8,367 nucleotides of DNA from Bacteroidota bacterium (GTDB taxonomy: Bacteria; Bacteroidota; Rhodothermia; Rhodothermales; Bin80). The notes beneath the pieces were generated by a model that was not told the DNA's origin, did no database searches, and worked only from the letters and a program-made list of their open reading frames with translations. The stretch spans positions 1-8,367 of the forward strand of contig JAPPBZ010000205.1 in NCBI GenBank assembly GCA_026702635.1. The letters are read 5' to 3'. Of this stretch, positions 1-7,162 are shown one piece after another (the first letter of the stretch is position 1; every line of letters begins with the position of its first letter). The translations under genes and the position numbers were made by a program.

Positions 1-1331
1 TGTTGTTGTACACGGATGACCAGAGATTTAATACCATTGGCGCCTTGGGTAATGAGGAAATCAGAACGCCCAATATGGACGCACTCGTTCAGCAGGGAGT
101 CGCCTTCACTCATGCCCATACCATGGGGGGCCAACACGGTGCACTCTGTGCTCCCAGCCGAGCAATGCTCATGACAGGGCGACCACTCTTTCGACTAGAT
201 GGCACGGGAGATCATATTCCACCAGAGCACGTCATGTTGCCGGAGGCGGCGGCTGAGGCGGGATACGTGACGTTTGGTACCGGGAAATGGCATAACGACC
301 GCGGCTCCTTTGCACGGGCGTTCCAGGCAGGAGACAATATCTTCATGGGGGGCATGCATTGGCCAAATGTAGGAGGGCACGAAGCCCCCCAGTTACATGA
401 ATTTGATTCTACAGGTGCGTACCCCAATACGGCCCGCCGTAACGTCGAAGGATACTCAAGTACACTCTACGCGGATGCGGCAATTGATTTTTTGGCGGAA
501 GCCAGCGTAATGGACCAGCCATTTTTTGCTTATGTATCCTTCACCTCTCCACACGATCCAAGAACTCCACCTGAACCCTTTGCGAGTTGGTATCATCCAG
601 ATTCAATCTCTCTACCACCCAATTATTTACCAGAGCATCCCTTTGATAATGGTGAGTTGAAGGTTCGGGATGAGATGCTTCGGGAGCACCCTCGAACTGA
701 AATGATCGCACGCGAGGAACTCGCGCTTTATTACGGAATGATCAGTGAGCTGGATGCCCAGATCGGGCGCATTATCGCTGCACTAGAAGAAAATGGACAA
801 CTGGGAAACACCCTCATTGTGATGGCAGGAGACAATGGGCTGGCGGTTGGTAGCCACGGACTTCTGGGAAAACAAAATCTGTATGAGCACAGCATGCGGG
901 TCCCGCTCATCATCGCAGGCCCGGGGATTCCCGCAAATGAACAGCGCAGTCAGTTAGTATACGTTTTCGACATATTCCCAACCATCGCGGAGTATCTGAA
1001 CCTCCCTCTGCCCCCAACCGTTGAGGGGGAAAGCCTACGGCCCATAATTGAGGACTCCCAGTTGCTGGGACGTCAGGCAGCATTTTATGCGTATCGGGAT
1101 CTTCAGCGTGGAGTGCGCACGGCAGATGGGTGGAAGCATATCCAGTATCAGGTAGATGGAGTCCACACCGAACAGCTCTTCGATCTGAACACGGATCCGT
1201 ACGAGACGAACAACCTGACAGCAGATTCCACGCACGGAGCGAAGCTTTCCGAGATGCGCGAACTGCTCAAACATGAAAGTGCTCGATGGTCAGACCCCCT
1301 GAATCTGACCGTCCCCAATTGGGAGCGCTAA
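1..1331 (+). CDS. Formylglycine-dependent sulfatase, 5'-truncated
   Basis: This is a type I sulfatase of the alkaline-phosphatase-like fold, which hydrolyses sulfate esters; the substrate cannot be told from sequence. The reading frame is open from base 3 to TAA at 1329-1331 (442 residues visible). Numbering from the Leu codon at 3-5, I see YTDDQ (Asp5, Asp6, metal binding), the signature CAPSR with Cys49 as the residue converted to formylglycine (codon 147-149), GTGKWH (Lys95, His97), SPHDP (His184), GDNG (Asp277, Asn278, metal binding) and HGLLGKQNLYEH (Lys290). The C-terminal LFDLNTDPYETNNL block is typical of choline- and iduronate-sulfatase-like enzymes. The core is complete, and only the N-terminus, including any signal peptide, lies off the left edge, probably a few dozen residues. 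Maturation would need a formylglycine-generating enzyme or anSME encoded elsewhere. It is convergent with the peptidase and their stops overlap. The family is secure; the substrate is unknown. Confidence 0.95.
   Translation, partial: LLYTDDQRFNTIGALGNEEIRTPNMDALVQQGVAFTHAHTMGGQHGALCAPSRAMLMTGRPLFRLDGTGDHIPPEHVMLPEAAAEAGYVTFGTGKWHNDRGSFARAFQAGDNIFMGGMHWPNVGGHEAPQLHEFDSTGAYPNTARRNVEGYSSTLYADAAIDFLAEASVMDQPFFAYVSFTSPHDPRTPPEPFASWYHPDSISLPPNYLPEHPFDNGELKVRDEMLREHPRTEMIAREELALYYGMISELDAQIGRIIAALEENGQLGNTLIVMAGDNGLAVGSHGLLGKQNLYEHSMRVPLIIAGPGIPANEQRSQLVYVFDIFPTIAEYLNLPLPPTVEGESLRPIIEDSQLLGRQAAFYAYRDLQRGVRTADGWKHIQYQVDGVHTEQLFDLNTDPYETNNLTADSTHGAKLSEMRELLKHESARWSDPLNLTVPNWER
1285..1313 (+). terminator. 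Hairpin near the convergent gene junction, possible terminator
   Basis: Arms GATGGTCAGA (1285-1294) and TCTGACCGTC (1304-1313) pair over 10 bp with one T-G wobble, closing a 9-base loop; the inner 7 bp (GGTCAGA/TCTGACC) are perfect. It lies in the last codons of the sulfatase, about 16 bases before its stop. On the other strand it is just downstream of the peptidase stop. No T-tract follows on either strand, so a classical intrinsic terminator is not shown. It could slow polymerase in both directions or be a coincidence of coding sequence. Confidence 0.35.
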
Positions 1332-3715
1332 GGGCGAATGTGTCCTTCAAAAAGCTTGAGTATTCTACGGTATTCATCTGTCCAACTGGATGGCTCCTGG
1401 AAGCCATGCCCTTCGACAGGATAGAGGGCAATTTCCCAGTCTTCCTTGCCAAGCTCGATCAGACGCTGACCAAGTCGGACGATATCCTGGAATTGCACGT
1501 TCAGGTCGATCATGCCGTGTGGCATGAGTAGCGGGTCCTCCAACCCTTCCGCAAAATTGATCGGTGAACTGCGGGCGAACGCCAATGAGTCAGTTGCCGG
1601 TGTATTCAAAATGTTGGAGGTGTACGTGTGATTGTAGTGCGCCCAGTCAGTCACACTCCTCAGGGCTGCTCCAGCACCAAAGTATTCCGGCTCCGTAAAG
1701 AGCGCCATCAGAGTAATGAACCCGCCGTAGGAGCCTCCGTAGATCCCGATATGATCGGGGCCAATGCCATAGGTCTCTGTGATATACTGCGACGCATCCA
1801 CATAGTCTTGCAGATCGCGCCCTCCCATATGGCGATAGATCGCTGTGCGCCAGTCCCTGCCATATCCGGCGGAGGCCCGAAAGTCGACTTGAATGACCAC
1901 ATAACCAAGATCCGCCAGAAGGTTGTGGAACATGTATTCTCGGTAGTAGCTGGACCACCCATCGTGGACATTCTGCATGTAACCTGCCCCATGCACGAAG
2001 AGGACTGCAGCACCATTGGGCTCAACTGGTTCAAAGACATGAGCCGGGACCATGACCCCATCAGACGCTTCAAAGTGAATCGTTTTCGGCGCACGCCAAG
2101 AATACGCAAGCCAGGTTTCGGTCTGTGAATGGGTGATCCGGGCAGCTTCCTCCGTGGGTACCTGCACAAATACCTCGGGTGGACGGGTCTGAATCGAATT
2201 CAAAATGCCAAGCATATCTCCATCAGGTGCGATCACCGCTGCATTGCGTCCGGGCAATGTTGTCAGTCGCTCACGCTTTCCACCCGTGACCGGCATCCGA
2301 TAAAAATGACGTATTGATGGCGAGCCTTCGCTGCTGGTAAAAAACCATGTACGCCCGTCCTGGGAAAGTTCGGGGTCAAAAACCTCGAATGGACCCTCGG
2401 TAAGCTGATTCACTTCGCCAGTTTCAACATTGACCGTATATAGGTGACTGTGGCCGCTCGCTTCGCTCTGGAAATAATAATGCCGGTTATCCGGGAGCCA
2501 TCCGCCGGTGCTGCCACCTCCGAACCAGGAAATCCCCGGCCCCGCAATCCAGGCCTCATCATGTTGACGGTCCAGGAGATCCAGCGTGCCGGTTGCAGGA
2601 TCCAGTCGCGCGAGCCATCGATCCTTGTTATCGTCTGTCCGCACCTCGAGGACTGCATGTTTGCCATCTGCGCTCCAAAACGGACCGAAGCTAAACAGCG
2701 TCCGCTTGGATTTGGACGAATCTACCTCCACTCCCTCTTCACGCATGTATTTTGGCACGTCATAAGCTCCCTCCAGTTGATGTAGATCAATCTGATACGT
2801 CGTATCGCGCGTCAAATCCTGTATATGAAGATTACGCTCCTGAGGTACCCGGCCTACTTTAACCCGCGCGTTAAGCACTTCCGTATATCCACTTTCGGTC
2901 ACCCAGTCCATTGCCCGTGTACGTTTACCGGACTCGGGGGGAGGAGAGGTTACAAAAGAGACATAGCGCTCGGTTGGATCCAGTTGCAGTTGTGATATTG
3001 ATTTTGATCCTGCATACCATGTTGGTGGCGGATTAAGTGCGTTTTCATCCCGTTCACGGGCAGCGGTACGGAGCTCGTCTTCTTCTTGCTCTTCACGGAT
3101 GATTTCAAAGAGCTCGGACTGTTGTGCTTCAAGGAAAGCGCCCTGTTCATCCGGTTTTGATTCACTGGGGGCACGTCCATCTCTGAGGTCGGTGAGTTGA
3201 GCCAGTTTGCCGGAATCAAGAGCCAGTTTATAGAGGTTGTCATCGCGCTCGAAAATGATCGCATCTCCTGCAAGTGCAAACCGAGGTGAACCCTCAAAAC
3301 CGCGTGTTTGGGTCAGACGCGTTTGGGTACCCGTCTCGCGCTCGAAAAGATACAGATCACCTCTTCGGACGTAAACTTTGTGAGAAAAATCGGAGTCGTA
3401 TACATGCTCACCATGTTGCCAGCCATCGAAGACGGGCCCTTGGTTGAGTTGCTCATCTCGGGATACCTGTTGCGGTGTCAGATCCTCCCGTGTGATTTTG
3501 AAGAGTGAATCACTTTCAAATTTCCCCATCGGGTTCCAATTGAAATAGAGTGTTTGCCCATCTTCACTCCAATATGGCGTGGAGGGCCAATCCCCGATGT
3601 ATGAAGCAGGGTCCTGCATGATCGTCGCTACGGAGAGTTCTGATTCCTGCGCAAACGCAGAGACGGTAAAAAACAGAACGAATAGAGAGGCGCTGATAGG
3701 TTTGAGAGAGTACAT
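1328..3715 (-). CDS. Secreted S9 family serine peptidase (prolyl oligopeptidase/DPP-like)
   Basis: This is a 795-residue exported peptidase of family S9, expected to cleave peptides (often after proline or as di-/oligopeptidyl peptidase) in the periplasm or outside the cell. Starting at the ATG at 3715-3713, residues 1-22 form a signal peptide (Lys5, hydrophobic core LFVLFFTV, SAFA before QE). Residues about 35-535 contain beta-propeller repeats (for example YWSEDGQTLYF, FWSADGKHAVLEV, ELSQDGRTWFF). Residues about 545-795 are the alpha/beta hydrolase: VHGAGY oxyanion loop (574-579), GGSYGG with nucleophile Ser662, HGMID with Asp737 and EGHGF with His770, so the triad is complete. A highly charged insertion sits at about 184-231. 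A GTG 33 bases upstream (3748) is in frame but would put 11 residues before the signal peptide and overlap the neighbour, so ATG is preferred. It begins one base after the helicase-nuclease stop, suggesting co-transcription. Confidence 0.93.
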   Translation of the reverse strand: MYSLKPISASLFVLFFTVSAFAQESELSVATIMQDPASYIGDWPSTPYWSEDGQTLYFNWNPMGKFESDSLFKITREDLTPQQVSRDEQLNQGPVFDGWQHGEHVYDSDFSHKVYVRRGDLYLFERETGTQTRLTQTRGFEGSPRFALAGDAIIFERDDNLYKLALDSGKLAQLTDLRDGRAPSESKPDEQGAFLEAQQSELFEIIREEQEEDELRTAARERDENALNPPPTWYAGSKSISQLQLDPTERYVSFVTSPPPESGKRTRAMDWVTESGYTEVLNARVKVGRVPQERNLHIQDLTRDTTYQIDLHQLEGAYDVPKYMREEGVEVDSSKSKRTLFSFGPFWSADGKHAVLEVRTDDNKDRWLARLDPATGTLDLLDRQHDEAWIAGPGISWFGGGSTGGWLPDNRHYYFQSEASGHSHLYTVNVETGEVNQLTEGPFEVFDPELSQDGRTWFFTSSEGSPSIRHFYRMPVTGGKRERLTTLPGRNAAVIAPDGDMLGILNSIQTRPPEVFVQVPTEEAARITHSQTETWLAYSWRAPKTIHFEASDGVMVPAHVFEPVEPNGAAVLFVHGAGYMQNVHDGWSSYYREYMFHNLLADLGYVVIQVDFRASAGYGRDWRTAIYRHMGGRDLQDYVDASQYITETYGIGPDHIGIYGGSYGGFITLMALFTEPEYFGAGAALRSVTDWAHYNHTYTSNILNTPATDSLAFARSSPINFAEGLEDPLLMPHGMIDLNVQFQDIVRLGQRLIELGKEDWEIALYPVEGHGFQEPSSWTDEYRRILKLFEGHIRP

Positions 3716-3716
3716 G

Positions 3717-6700
3717 TTACAATTTGAGATTAAGTGTGTCCAAGGCACAAAGGGCGTTTACCAACCGGATTTGAGTGGTTGTTTTGCAATTTGATTCTAA
3801 GAGTCGCGGCGATGCGAAGACTAGACTTAGTGCTTTCCCTCGGCTCAGAGCTACATTAATACGATTTCTGGAAAGCAAAAATCCCATTCCCCGAGGAGTA
3901 TCGTCTGCTGATGTTGAGGTCATTGAGACCAAGGCTACGGCAGCCTCCTGTCCTTGGAATTTGTCTACCGTTCCCACCCTGACCGTATCTGGAAGTAATT
4001 CGCGCAGCATATTTACCTGTGCGTTGAAAGGGGCCACGACAATAATATCCTTGGGCCTAATCGGCTTGGTCACCCGATGACGATCCCTCCAGGAACCCTT
4101 AAGCAAACGTCCAATGACAGAGTTGATCGCTTGGCCTTCTTCTTCACAGTGCTGCATGCGAGGCTCCTGGTGAGTGATTGGAACATGATAAGCACCTGCC
4201 TCTGGGAGAGATGGCGTAAGCACCGCCTGATGTACGGTGTCTGGGTTGGCATGAAGGCGCCCTTCGTAGAATTGCTCGGAAATGTACTTGCATAGTTTGG
4301 GGTGCATCCGCCAAGTCTCTTCAAGAAAGATACCTTTCTCCGGTTCCACAAGTCGGCTGGCTCCAAGCATCCATTCCAGACAGGATAGGCTAGCTGGTTC
4401 TGGATGGCTGGCCTGAATTACTTGTGGCAGCTGACAAGGATCGCCAATCATCACAATATTTTTGGCACTCAGGGACATCCCAAACAGGTTTGCCAGGGAT
4501 ACCTGGCCAGCTTCATCAATAAAGAGGTAGTCGAATTGATCGGCCATCTCAGGTCGACAAAAAAGCCATGCAGTTCCGCCGACAATACTCGCTTTGGAAA
4601 GGGAGGGGTCATCATTTGAGGTTGTGACCGGGTATGGAGGATCAGTCGCCAGTTTTGTTCTACTAGAGATCTTGTGGACGATCGTCGGCATTGGGGGGTG
4701 CTCTACGGCAGCATCAGCACATCCTGTCAATACATTACGAATTGCTTCGTGGCTATTGGAGGATACGGCAACACGGTATCCCTGACGAACGAGCGACAGA
4801 ATCGCTCTTGCAGAAACGTAGGTTTTCCCCGTTCCGGGAGGCCCTTGGACCATAAGTACGGTGGATTGCATCCCATTCACGACCTGCTGCATTCGAGGGA
4901 CTGAAGGAAGATTTTCCTTGCTCAAAACAGAAGGATCACTCAATTTAGGAGTATTCCGATCAAGGAGGTCGTTCGCTGCCGGTGGTGTATTCCCCGAGCA
5001 TATGTGCTCGGTTAGTCTATGAATGGCATCTTCAATCACATCTGTTCGTATTGCAAAGGAGGGGAGCAGATCCAACTGATCGGTTAGGTATTTCTCTGAT
5101 TTTTTACCGATCCTCAGGGTCACCTCACGCTTCTTTGCGTCGAGGTCTTGGATTGTGACCGTCTTGATCGCCTCATCGGACGCTGCAATACAGGCATCCT
5201 TATCCGTGGATAATTTCGTGAACTGTGGGGGAAAGGAGTACTTGCCCTCAATTGACCGATTTGCAGGGTATCGTTTTCTGACGCGCAGGCCGGCCAGGCA
5301 ATCCGTATCTTCGATCAGGTCCTCAAAAGATTTCTTGGATGCATCAAACACGGCCCAAGCCTGCGGTTTCTTTTCACGGTAATGGAAGAGCCCCAGGTTA
5401 ATCAGGGCTTTTTTCAATCGGGGAGGTATGGAAGAATTAATGATTTTTTCTTTGAATTCTTCGATGGTCTGAGCTTGCTCAAGTGATCGCTCGGTTTGAG
5501 CCTCGCCTAATTCTGCCGGTTTGGATTGGATAAGTCCAGGACGCAGAGAGAGCAGCCAATCGCGGAGCTTTTCGGTAGATTCGCAATCCACCTGATTGTA
5601 ATGCTCCAGCTCCTTGAGATCTTCGGCAGCGGTTGGATCTTCTGCATCCCTCTTAAGCCGCCAGTTATTGTATGCAATGATTGACCCAGATGCAGTCGTC
5701 ACACTCCCTGTCCGGCCTCCCATATAGAAAACCTCAAGGCTTTTGAGGGAATAATTTTCTTCAGACGTGAAGATACCTCCACGCACAACAGCATAGAGGT
5801 CAACGAACCTCTTTTCCCTCTGCCAGCCGTCCAGTATTTCTTCGCCAAAGCTGTACTTGATGGTCAGACGGCGAAGGGCCGTCATTTCGTAGGGAGCGTA
5901 GTGATAGATATGCGCGTCGGGGAATTGCTCAATTTGCTGCTGGAAGAATTCAAAAAGATCTCGGAGTCTCTGGTGCTCCTCGGAATGATCGTGGGCCCAG
6001 AGGGCTTTGAACTGGCTGCGGAACCAGATGCCGTGTAAATATTCCAACCCTTCTTCCCCATTTTCACGATAATGTGGATTGCCTTCAATGTCATAGAATA
6101 GATCTCCTGGATCAGGTTTGGGTAACAGATCAAACCCCTTGCCCTTGACATGAGGTCGTAAGTGAGAGGTAGGTCCACTGCCGTTTCGTCGTCCTACCTG
6201 CAGTCGTGCCTGGGTATGAAGGTTTTCCAGAGTTTCAGGGGCCATCTTGGCCACCTTGTCACGTTTCTCGAGATTTGCCAACGCCTCCATTGTTGTGATT
6301 CCTGCACTCTCCAAACGCATCACCTGCTGCCCGCGGATACCGGCAACCATATAGAGGCTATCCTCCTTTTCCCACTGAATGTTGCATCTATCGCGCCATC
6401 GGCACAAGTCACACTCGGGGCATCGCCTCGGGATGGTATCCTCGGGATTCTCTACAAACTGTATCAATCGCTTTCGCAATTGACGTACATAGTCTGCATA
6501 TTCATCCAGTCTGTGTGTAGATCGGTCGCCTCCCCCAAGTTGTAAGTGCCCATACTCGGGCTGAAGCCCCTGAATGTTTCCCAGTAAGTCGGAATAGACA
6601 ACCAGTTGCAGGATATGCTTGGGATCGGGTGTACGTTTCAGCTTCGTGTCAACGACTTCATAGGAATAACTCCCCAGGTCAGAGGGCTTTTCAACACGCT

Positions 6701-7040
6701 CCAAAAAATCTACATAGCCGTGCCAATTATGCCCTTGGAGTGCACCCTGATAGATCACATCAACCCCTCTATAGAGTGCAGCAACTGTTTCTTGAACCGC
6801 ATCAGGGCCTTGCTGAATTGAAACAATTGTCTTGCCTGCGCCCTCAAGAGAGTTCAGGTAACTCTGTTCATGTTCATTCCCCAATTGGCTGAGGAGTTTC
6901 AGATCTTCTGAATCAGGAGTGACTTTAAGATCTTCTCCTCGCGCCTTTCTTAGGTCCAGATAGGTGATATGTTTGCACACGGAAAACCGTTGAAGGTCTG
7001 AGGCGTAGAGTTGTGGCGTGTCGTCTGGACCCAGTTTCAT
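3717..7040 (-). CDS. TM0106-type RecB-like nuclease / DEDD exonuclease / SF1 helicase
   Basis: This is a 1107-residue cytoplasmic DNA-processing protein with three enzymatic modules. Residues about 10-230 are a RecB/Cas4-like PD-(D/E)XK nuclease: GYVDF (Asp111), YEVVDTK (Asp131, Lys133) and QLVVY (Gln145, Tyr149). Cys22 plus CxxCx5C (Cys210, Cys213, Cys219) could bind a 4Fe-4S cluster as in Cas4 and AddB. Residues about 310-500 are an RNase_H_2 (DEDD) domain: YDIEG (Asp317, Glu319), HYAPYE (Glu385) and YNQVD (Tyr481, Asp485). Residues about 710-1107 are a Upf1/Dna2-like SF1B helicase: GPPGTGKT (733-740), DEAG (842-845), GDPCQLP (866-872), TWRMHP (909-914), VDKFQGQE (1025-1032) and NVALSR (1062-1067). 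All key motifs look intact, and the length suits the fused form of this family. The ATG at 7040 is chosen; an in-frame TTG at 7067 would add nine residues. Its biological role is not established; repair or defence are guesses. Confidence 0.93.
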   Translation of the reverse strand: MKLGPDDTPQLYASDLQRFSVCKHITYLDLRKARGEDLKVTPDSEDLKLLSQLGNEHEQSYLNSLEGAGKTIVSIQQGPDAVQETVAALYRGVDVIYQGALQGHNWHGYVDFLERVEKPSDLGSYSYEVVDTKLKRTPDPKHILQLVVYSDLLGNIQGLQPEYGHLQLGGGDRSTHRLDEYADYVRQLRKRLIQFVENPEDTIPRRCPECDLCRWRDRCNIQWEKEDSLYMVAGIRGQQVMRLESAGITTMEALANLEKRDKVAKMAPETLENLHTQARLQVGRRNGSGPTSHLRPHVKGKGFDLLPKPDPGDLFYDIEGNPHYRENGEEGLEYLHGIWFRSQFKALWAHDHSEEHQRLRDLFEFFQQQIEQFPDAHIYHYAPYEMTALRRLTIKYSFGEEILDGWQREKRFVDLYAVVRGGIFTSEENYSLKSLEVFYMGGRTGSVTTASGSIIAYNNWRLKRDAEDPTAAEDLKELEHYNQVDCESTEKLRDWLLSLRPGLIQSKPAELGEAQTERSLEQAQTIEEFKEKIINSSIPPRLKKALINLGLFHYREKKPQAWAVFDASKKSFEDLIEDTDCLAGLRVRKRYPANRSIEGKYSFPPQFTKLSTDKDACIAASDEAIKTVTIQDLDAKKREVTLRIGKKSEKYLTDQLDLLPSFAIRTDVIEDAIHRLTEHICSGNTPPAANDLLDRNTPKLSDPSVLSKENLPSVPRMQQVVNGMQSTVLMVQGPPGTGKTYVSARAILSLVRQGYRVAVSSNSHEAIRNVLTGCADAAVEHPPMPTIVHKISSRTKLATDPPYPVTTSNDDPSLSKASIVGGTAWLFCRPEMADQFDYLFIDEAGQVSLANLFGMSLSAKNIVMIGDPCQLPQVIQASHPEPASLSCLEWMLGASRLVEPEKGIFLEETWRMHPKLCKYISEQFYEGRLHANPDTVHQAVLTPSLPEAGAYHVPITHQEPRMQHCEEEGQAINSVIGRLLKGSWRDRHRVTKPIRPKDIIVVAPFNAQVNMLRELLPDTVRVGTVDKFQGQEAAVALVSMTSTSADDTPRGMGFLLSRNRINVALSRGKALSLVFASPRLLESNCKTTTQIRLVNALCALDTLNLKL

Positions 7041-7092
7041 GAATTTGACACGATAGTCATGTTGCAAAGTTACTGCCGTCGCCTTAATTTGT

Positions 7093-7101
7093 CGAAATCT
7101 A
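7093..7101 (-). promoter_or_regulatory. Candidate -10/-7 element for the helicase-nuclease gene
   Basis: Read on the - strand this is TAGATTTCG, which matches the Bacteroidota -7 consensus TAnnTTTG at 7 of 8 positions and the sigma-70 -10 box at 4 of 6. A start a few bases downstream would leave a leader of about 45-50 bases before ATG 7040. No convincing -33/-35 partner was found, so this is only a candidate. Confidence 0.2.
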
Positions 7102-7130
7102 TTGGATCGAATGTTAGGTGACGATAGATT
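7096..7130. repeat. Inverted repeat AATCTAT / ATAGATT centred in the divergent promoter region
   Basis: AATCTAT at 7096-7102 is the exact reverse complement of ATAGATT at 7124-7130, with 21 bases between. One T-G mismatch and one more matching pair extend each arm to nine bases. It is centred at about 7113, in the middle of the gap. It could be an operator for one factor controlling both genes, or the paired -10 boxes of two back-to-back promoters. AT-rich arms of this length can also arise by chance. Confidence 0.4.
7102..7130 (+). promoter_or_regulatory. Candidate promoter for the PQQ dehydrogenase gene
   Basis: TTGGAT (7102-7107) and TAGATT (7125-7130) are separated by 17 bases, matching a sigma-70-type -35/-10 layout at 3 of 6 and 4 of 6 positions. 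Transcription would begin near 7137 and leave a leader of about 26 bases before ATG 7163. The match is weak and rests on spacing and position only. Confidence 0.25.
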
Positions 7131-7162
7131 GCCTGTATCAGTTAACCACTAATTCTTGTCTC

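Larger units (their letters stand above)
7041..7162. promoter_or_regulatory. Divergent intergenic region between helicase-nuclease and PQQ dehydrogenase
   Basis: These 122 bases separate two divergently transcribed genes and must hold the start signals for both. No Shine-Dalgarno-like GGAGG is seen before either start (for the + gene the sequence before ATG 7163 ends CTAATTCTTGTCTC). The central part holds the inverted repeat and -10-like elements listed separately. I see no small ORF or RNA gene in it. Confidence 0.6.

Noticed and set aside
1314..1323. Palindrome CCCAATTGGG as a terminator or binding site
   Set aside because: It has no loop to make a stable RNA hairpin, lies in sulfatase codons, and a 10-base palindrome is not unusual over this length.
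1286..1531. 81-codon + strand open frame across the convergent junction
   Set aside because: It overlaps the end of the sulfatase in another frame and the antisense of the peptidase C-terminus, and it has no family resemblance.
1628..2128. 166-codon + strand open frame opposite the peptidase hydrolase domain
   Set aside because: It lies wholly antisense to the conserved catalytic region, its translation has no recognisable domain, and the opposite strand clearly encodes the S9 catalytic residues.
1..3715. A polysaccharide utilisation locus, because of the sulfatase
   Set aside because: There is no SusC/SusD pair, glycoside hydrolase or regulator in the window, and the adjacent peptidase is convergent rather than co-directional.
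6162..6545. 127-codon + strand open frame opposite the RecB-like domain
   Set aside because: It is antisense to the conserved cysteine cluster, and its translation resembles no protein I recognise.
3717..7040. Cas4 or a CRISPR-associated locus, because of the Cas4-like cysteines
   Set aside because: No repeat-spacer array or other cas gene is visible, and the full domain order fits the TM0106-type nuclease-helicase family instead.
3717..7040. A phage-defence island built around the helicase-nuclease
   Set aside because: The neighbours are a secreted peptidase, a PQQ dehydrogenase and a sulfatase; no integrase, methylase, toxin or other defence gene is present.
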